Positions 6,501-9,746 of a stretch of DNA of 9,746 bases are shown here, in pieces. Source of the DNA: Prevotellaceae bacterium (GTDB lineage Bacteria > Bacteroidota > Bacteroidia > Bacteroidales > Bacteroidaceae); NCBI GenBank assembly GCA_019420585.1, contig JAHZGX010000006.1, positions 1 through 9,746 of the forward strand, written 5' to 3'. Made by a program: the position numbers and the translations under genes. Every line of letters begins with the position of its first letter. Within the stretch, counting starts at the first letter, position 1. The notes beneath the pieces were generated by a model. It was not told the origin of the DNA, made no database searches, and was given only the letters and a program-made list of their open reading frames with translations.

Positions 6501-9439
6501 ACACCTATAATGCCAACGGACAAGTACAGACAGAGACAGATTCCAAGGGAATCATCAAAAATTATCTGTATCATACTCAGCATGGGATGGTGCGGTATGT
6601 GACAGACCCCACAAGCGTCCGCACTCAGTTCTCCTATGACGGGATGCTCAGGAAGACCCGAGAATATTCGCCGACAGAGACAAGTACCTGGTCTTACCAA
6701 TTCTCCACATACGGAGGCTCAGTTTATTCCGTCACGGAAAGAGAAGCAGGGATGACTCCCGTCATAACCTACTACGATGCCTGGAACCGAAAAGTGGCCG
6801 AGGGCAAGGCTCAGGCCGTTGGATCATATCAATACAGGAACTACCATTACCTTCCTAACGGGAAACTGGGTTTTGAGTCCTTCCCGCACGGATATTCCAA
6901 GGAATGCACAGAAGGCATCACCTACCATTATGACGGAACACACAGGCTCACCGCTTCCACGGACTCCAACGGGAAAACCTCTACCTGGTCGTATGGACTC
7001 ACGCAGACAACCAGCTGCATAGACGGCGTGAGCCGCACCACCTATTATTACACACCCGACTTGGTGGCTACCATAGAGGATGATGCAGGGTATGCAGACT
7101 ATGAATACGACACTGACGGCAACGTCAAAACCATCTACACGGAGTCCTCGCAGGCCAACTATGACTATGACACCTATGGGCGGCTGGTGCGCACTGTGGA
7201 CATGAACGGTGCGGTGAAGGAATACGCTTATGACAGGAACGGATTCCTGAAGAGCAAAAAGACGGGGGACGGCATAGAGGAGACCGTATATGACAAGAAT
7301 GGCATCATCAAGAGTGTCACCTGGACCGATCCTGGCCGCACTCCCCGTACAACGCGCTACACCTATGACAAGTTCTGGCGCCTAACCGGTGAGGAGAGCA
7401 CAGACTACGCGTTCACCTATACCTATGACCAGTATGGCCGGATTTTCAAGAAAGGCCGGCTCGTCAGAGGAAATTCGGATGAATCCCTTGCAGTGCAGTA
7501 CACTTATGGTACAGACAATCAAGTCGTCAGGCAGGTAAGCCATTTCGGGAACCTTCCCTCCTACATATCGGAGAAATACGAATATAACAACGGATACCTG
7601 GTGGGCGACTCTTTGGGCGATGCCCTGGCGTGGAGAATGAACAGCCAGGACCGTTGGGGGAATCCCACGAAGACGAGCGGGGCCTCTGCGGTAACCTCCC
7701 TGTCCTATGACGATTATGGACATCTGACCTCCTTGGACAAGAACGGAGAGAATACCCTTCACGAATCCTATGCCTATGACATCCTCACCGGCAACATGTG
7801 CAGCCGCAACGGCGTGTCGCTCACCTATGACGGCATGAACCGGCTGACCGGCTGGGGCAATCACTCACTCTCCTATGACTCCCGTGGCAACATCACACAT
7901 ATGCCGCAGGTGGGCGACTTCACTTACGATGGCTACAGAACCACCGGGCTGAACCTAGCTTCTTCCGACCTGGACATGGATGACAGCCTGCAGGTCAGTT
8001 ACTACAACTCCATGGAGAGGCCCCGCCGCATAGAGAACAGCCGTTACCGGGCCGATTTCAAATATGACGGGAATGGGGAACGCCTCACTATGAGCGTGTA
8101 CGAGAAGAGGAACGGCACTTTCACGCCAACCTTTACACGGTACTACCTGGATGCCAATGCCGAAGTCACAGTGTATGCAGACGGGCGCCGGAGCCACCTG
8201 TACTATGTTGGCGGGGACTGCTATACTGCTCCTGCCGTGCAGCACTTCAACGAGGAAGGGGACAGTTGCCTGTACCAGATAACCCGTGACCCGCTGGGAA
8301 GTGTGCTGGAATATGAAAGCACCAGCGGAAGTCCTTACCGCATCTCTTACTCGCCCTGGGGGGCAAGGACGCATAATGGTGAGGATGGAACGCTGTACGC
8401 ACCTGGCGAGAATCCCCCCATCGAACCTTTCTGTAGGACATACACCGGGCATGAAGACCTGTGGATGTTTGGCCTTGTCAATGCCAACGCACGGCTGTAC
8501 GACCCTTATTCCGGCCGTTTCATCAGTCCCGACCCCTTGCTCAACAGCGAAGGAGGCTCCCTGCTGTACAATCCCTACGTCTATGCCAACAACAATCCTT
8601 ACCGCTACATCGACCGCACGGGGGAGTACTTTTGGTGGATAGCAGCCGCGGCCATCTTCTCCGGGGGCTGCAATGTGATGGCCAACTTCGATGACATCGA
8701 CAACGCAGGAGATTTCTTCAAATACTTTGGCGTAGGTGCAGCCGCAGGAGCGTTAAGCGCCGTCATCGGGCCTTATGCCGTAGGTGCACTGGGAATCAGT
8801 GGCGTAGGTTTCTTCTCAGGAGCGGCGGCGGGTGCTGTCACAGGAGTCCTGTCAAGTCAGTTGCAGGCAGGAATGAACTATGCGTTCCTGGGTACGCCGT
8901 ATTCCTTCAACTGGCAGGCCTTCATTATGCAAACTGCCATCTCCAGTGTAATCGGCGGATTTGCCGGTGGCATCCAGGCCAAGATAAATGGGAAGAATTT
9001 TTGGACTGGAATGCAAAATATCATTCCTTCACAAGCACTTGAGACTCCATCAGAAAAGATAGAGGCAATGGTGGCTGGAATTGACAGAAAAGACCTAACC
9101 CCCCACGAACTAGGAAAAATTGGGGAACAAAAAGCCAAGGAAGAAATGATAGAACAAGGCATAGACTACATAGGCAATCATTTTGGCTACAGAGTAGAAG
9201 GTTTGGATGGGTATGGTTTCACTGATGTTGTGGGAGAAAAAGATGGCTATTATTACATTTGGGAGGCCAAAAACTCAAGGCATCCGAAATTCACAAATTT
9301 CCAAAATGACGCAAAAAAACTGATGGAGATGCGCAAAAATATCTGGTTCTTTGGCCCAAAGGCAATAGACGCAAGACTGCCTCTTACGCCGTTCAACAAA
9401 TATTATTATGAAGTTAAGCCTTACCTCATTCCCAAATAA
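3539..9439 (+). CDS. Giant exported SpvB/TcB-like RHS protein with nuclease-type C-terminal toxin
   Basis: This 1966-residue polymorphic toxin carrier opens with a signal peptide (MKRTILFFLVSLLLRTAVWA, cleavage after residue 23). An SpvB/TcaC-like N-terminus follows, with YDSQSGNGIAGYGWSLGG at 65-82. Six FG-GAP/VCBS-type acidic motifs begin near residues 332, 453, 508, 556, 616 and 676 (for example DVDGDGLTE, DFNRDGLPD, DLDGDGRSD). A TcdB-like middle region includes YQYRNGYVHLQGKGFLGF (776-793). About nineteen YD repeats occupy 962-1518. The RHS core has RDPLGS (1583), YTGHEDLWMFGLVNANARLY (from 1635), SGRFISPDP and NPYVYANNNPY (1678-1688), closing with IDRTG instead of the usual DPxG. The tail has an Ala/Gly-rich hydrophobic stretch (about 1698-1815) and a PD-(D/E)XK-like domain at the end. 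Known RHS and TcB-TcC proteins form a hollow shell around the cleaved toxin tip; the same is inferred here. The start at 3539 overlaps the previous stop; 3548 is an alternative with the same signal peptide. Confidence 0.95.
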   Translation: MTKMKRTILFFLVSLLLRTAVWATIVAGQTEGIFSVSPSGAATYQIPIATLQGLSTFVPEVSLCYDSQSGNGIAGYGWSLGGFHSISAVPRSVYFDGQAECLYQGGDNALALDGMRLLLKSGTNGTAGAVYCTENDQGALIEITSCTNGTPASFTVTGTDGTTYKYGSATGRRLSDNGEVYGWALDYAEDALGNYISYTYAQEGVLYPLSITYGKNVHGSKGVSCTISFGYEDREDSISSYMPGSLRHLTKRLSKITCQYGQYTYRTYDLAYSNGQFSHLTSVTETGLSSSSYHPTTFTWQGLPGISLSCEPKTMEAGLLEDVDKEYYFSGDVDGDGLTEAISMGQRTVGGRPYVYFEGRKWDAESRKFKFCLSGTTQASMSLRGMNEVLRSIQDGGLCMHANHREGNSVVFPYLDIQDGHGYMEFQFIRERQTLNYPLTGPSRQMPCYAILDADRDGLDEIFLLEKAQAAGAYPAHLIKCNLSDGSLIHETVSLTLPGAPSTMACADFNMDGMPDILVCTPDAHYIYWNRDGHFSNTDRYAGTAFGACDMLRVGDFNRDGLPDLLINKKNSSDWSIAENTGRDEDNYFTMYPIGYMSRLGLSAGTESKFSCQVQDLDGDGRSDVVVGYARPSKAGVAQGHLCILQPEGNSLRCHSTYTFDNEEGFPDAAHIIQGDFDGHGAMELAYWGHGLEENQDTTGWYMLKNALLGASSNRIVSITNGLGAKDSITYGLLCDRDVYSVDGAHAFPVARLAGAFPVVTSHTESIATDSRNTDYQYRNGYVHLQGKGFLGFEDVRTTSSTGIVTDSHATLDSTYYILIPQSSTVSNAEGVPISSETYKVSYNKVGSHAYTLWQNSLVTRDLLSGFAKSEDYQGYKNGSPTSVTLSDDLFTSEQEITLWESPLEDVWIKGLPAKIDIVRSAAQPDAEDVHESVIYERDPATGLVLKETRKRNGQTVSTKGYSYNEYGQVTRCCTSAYGSPDTLQTRYTYNANGQVQTETDSKGIIKNYLYHTQHGMVRYVTDPTSVRTQFSYDGMLRKTREYSPTETSTWSYQFSTYGGSVYSVTEREAGMTPVITYYDAWNRKVAEGKAQAVGSYQYRNYHYLPNGKLGFESFPHGYSKECTEGITYHYDGTHRLTASTDSNGKTSTWSYGLTQTTSCIDGVSRTTYYYTPDLVATIEDDAGYADYEYDTDGNVKTIYTESSQANYDYDTYGRLVRTVDMNGAVKEYAYDRNGFLKSKKTGDGIEETVYDKNGIIKSVTWTDPGRTPRTTRYTYDKFWRLTGEESTDYAFTYTYDQYGRIFKKGRLVRGNSDESLAVQYTYGTDNQVVRQVSHFGNLPSYISEKYEYNNGYLVGDSLGDALAWRMNSQDRWGNPTKTSGASAVTSLSYDDYGHLTSLDKNGENTLHESYAYDILTGNMCSRNGVSLTYDGMNRLTGWGNHSLSYDSRGNITHMPQVGDFTYDGYRTTGLNLASSDLDMDDSLQVSYYNSMERPRRIENSRYRADFKYDGNGERLTMSVYEKRNGTFTPTFTRYYLDANAEVTVYADGRRSHLYYVGGDCYTAPAVQHFNEEGDSCLYQITRDPLGSVLEYESTSGSPYRISYSPWGARTHNGEDGTLYAPGENPPIEPFCRTYTGHEDLWMFGLVNANARLYDPYSGRFISPDPLLNSEGGSLLYNPYVYANNNPYRYIDRTGEYFWWIAAAAIFSGGCNVMANFDDIDNAGDFFKYFGVGAAAGALSAVIGPYAVGALGISGVGFFSGAAAGAVTGVLSSQLQAGMNYAFLGTPYSFNWQAFIMQTAISSVIGGFAGGIQAKINGKNFWTGMQNIIPSQALETPSEKIEAMVAGIDRKDLTPHELGKIGEQKAKEEMIEQGIDYIGNHFGYRVEGLDGYGFTDVVGEKDGYYYIWEAKNSRHPKFTNFQNDAKKLMEMRKNIWFFGPKAIDARLPLTPFNKYYYEVKPYLIPK
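6422..8094 (+). repeat. YD-repeat array within the RHS gene
   Basis: About nineteen diverged copies of the YD pattern occur at protein level, among them YSYNEYGQVTR, YTYNANGQVQTE, YEYDTDGNVKT, YDYDTYGRLVRT, YTYDQYGRIFK, LTYDGMNRLTG and FKYDGNGERLTM. At DNA level only short words such as ACCTATGAC recur, so the copies are old. In solved RHS and TcC proteins these repeats build a beta-strand shell. Confidence 0.85.
8985..9436 (+). other. C-terminal toxin module, PD-(D/E)XK nuclease-like, in AT-richer DNA
   Basis: The last 150 or so residues contain a helix with HELGKIGEQ (1856-1864), then GFTDVV with D1896, then YYYIWEAKNS with E1909-x-K1911, and a downstream FQN with Q1922. D-x12-ExK with an upstream Glu helix and a downstream Gln is the layout of restriction-endonuclease-fold toxins. 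DNA cleavage in a target cell is therefore the likely activity. Base composition falls here (24 of 60 G/C at 9121-9180 against 34 of 60 at 8761-8820), as expected when a toxin tip has been swapped onto a conserved carrier. The edge near 8985 is a visual estimate. Confidence 0.65.
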
Positions 9440-9483
9440 AAATATGATAACTTATTAGCAAAAATAAATTAAAGTGACAGAAG

Positions 9484-9746
9484 ATGGATATAAAAGAAAG
9501 AATCTTGGCTATCTTAAAAAAAGAGTTTGAACCATTCGGGTATCGGTATCTCAAGTCACAAAGTACATTCAAACGTAAAGTTGACAAGGACACCATTGTA
9601 TATCTGTATTACTGTGCAAGCCGTTTTTATCGCGGTTTCACGACTGTTACTTTTTATGCAAATGGTGATTACCGAGATCTCAGAAAAGAACTGCAGAACC
9701 AATGCATCATTGACGTTAGATATTGGCATTTTGGCTTTTGCAGCAG
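9484..9746 (+). CDS. Probable immunity protein, cut by the window edge
   Basis: A frame opens with ATG at 9484, 44 bp after the RHS stop, and stays open for 87 codons to the window end, so the 3' part is missing. It begins MDIKERILAILKKEFEPFGY and continues with a Lys/Arg/Tyr-rich stretch that includes STFKRKVDK and VYLYYCASRFYRGFTTVTFY; there is no signal peptide. An in-frame TGA at 9475 rules out an upstream start. The early helix, then FGY-R-Y and F-R-K, resembles the opening of DUF4304-type small proteins, a group that includes immunity proteins, but I hold that loosely. Position directly after an RHS toxin tip, cytoplasmic nature and low G/C (19 of 60 at 9481-9540) like the toxin module argue for an immunity role against the nuclease. 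No terminator or promoter is seen in the 44-bp gap, so it is probably co-transcribed. Confidence 0.7.
   Translation, partial: MDIKERILAILKKEFEPFGYRYLKSQSTFKRKVDKDTIVYLYYCASRFYRGFTTVTFYANGDYRDLRKELQNQCIIDVRYWHFGFCS

Noticed and set aside
6215..6700. 161-codon minus-strand open frame and other nested frames inside the RHS gene
   Set aside because: All lie within a continuous 1966-codon frame with recognisable domains from end to end.
1..9746. CRISPR array, tRNA, rRNA or insertion sequence ends
   Set aside because: No regularly spaced direct repeats with unique spacers, no tRNA-like cloverleaf with a conserved T-loop, and no transposase frame was seen.

Overview
The window reads as a chromosomal accessory segment of a gut-type Bacteroidota (order Bacteroidales). 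Three things point there: a BT4734-like PrimPol fused to a VapE-type helicase domain, a textbook Bacteroides promoter (TTTG, 20 bp, TAnnTTTG), and an absence of usable Shine-Dalgarno sites at the chosen starts. The genus cannot be fixed. Base composition is uneven: very GC-rich in the left-hand gene (41 of 60 bases G/C in 1381-1440), intermediate in most of the large right-hand gene (34 of 60 in 8761-8820), and AT-rich at the right edge (19 of 60 in 9481-9540).

Left part (1-2807). An AT-rich 135-bp stretch carries two hairpins, one of them a plus-strand terminator, and several GTAGGGTG-type repeats in opposite orientations. Next, on the minus strand, is a 697-residue PrimPol-VapE protein, a replication-type enzyme common on mobile and island DNA in Bacteroidota. 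Divergent from it, across a 221-bp spacer with a near-perfect 20-bp palindrome, a 10-bp-spaced direct repeat and a hairpin, lies a 118-residue plus-strand gene that I do not recognise.

Right part (2808-9746). A 324-bp gap ends in a consensus promoter with an inverted repeat over its -7 box. It drives a secreted 136-residue protein with a YD-like peptide and a C-terminal region like a type IX secretion sorting domain. This gene overlaps by ATGA the start of a 1966-residue exported giant: signal peptide, SpvB/TcaC-like N-terminus, six FG-GAP/VCBS-type aspartate motifs, a TcdB-like middle, about nineteen YD repeats, an RHS core and a variable tail. The tail ends in a putative PD-(D/E)XK nuclease domain in more AT-rich DNA. 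After 44 bp comes a small AT-rich gene, cut by the window edge, in the usual place for an immunity protein.

Taken together, the right part looks like a polymorphic-toxin cassette: small exported partner, RHS carrier with nuclease tip, cognate immunity. The carrier joins in one Sec-exported chain the parts that Tc toxins split between TcB and TcC. How such a protein leaves the cell, and whether the small partner takes part, is the most open question here.
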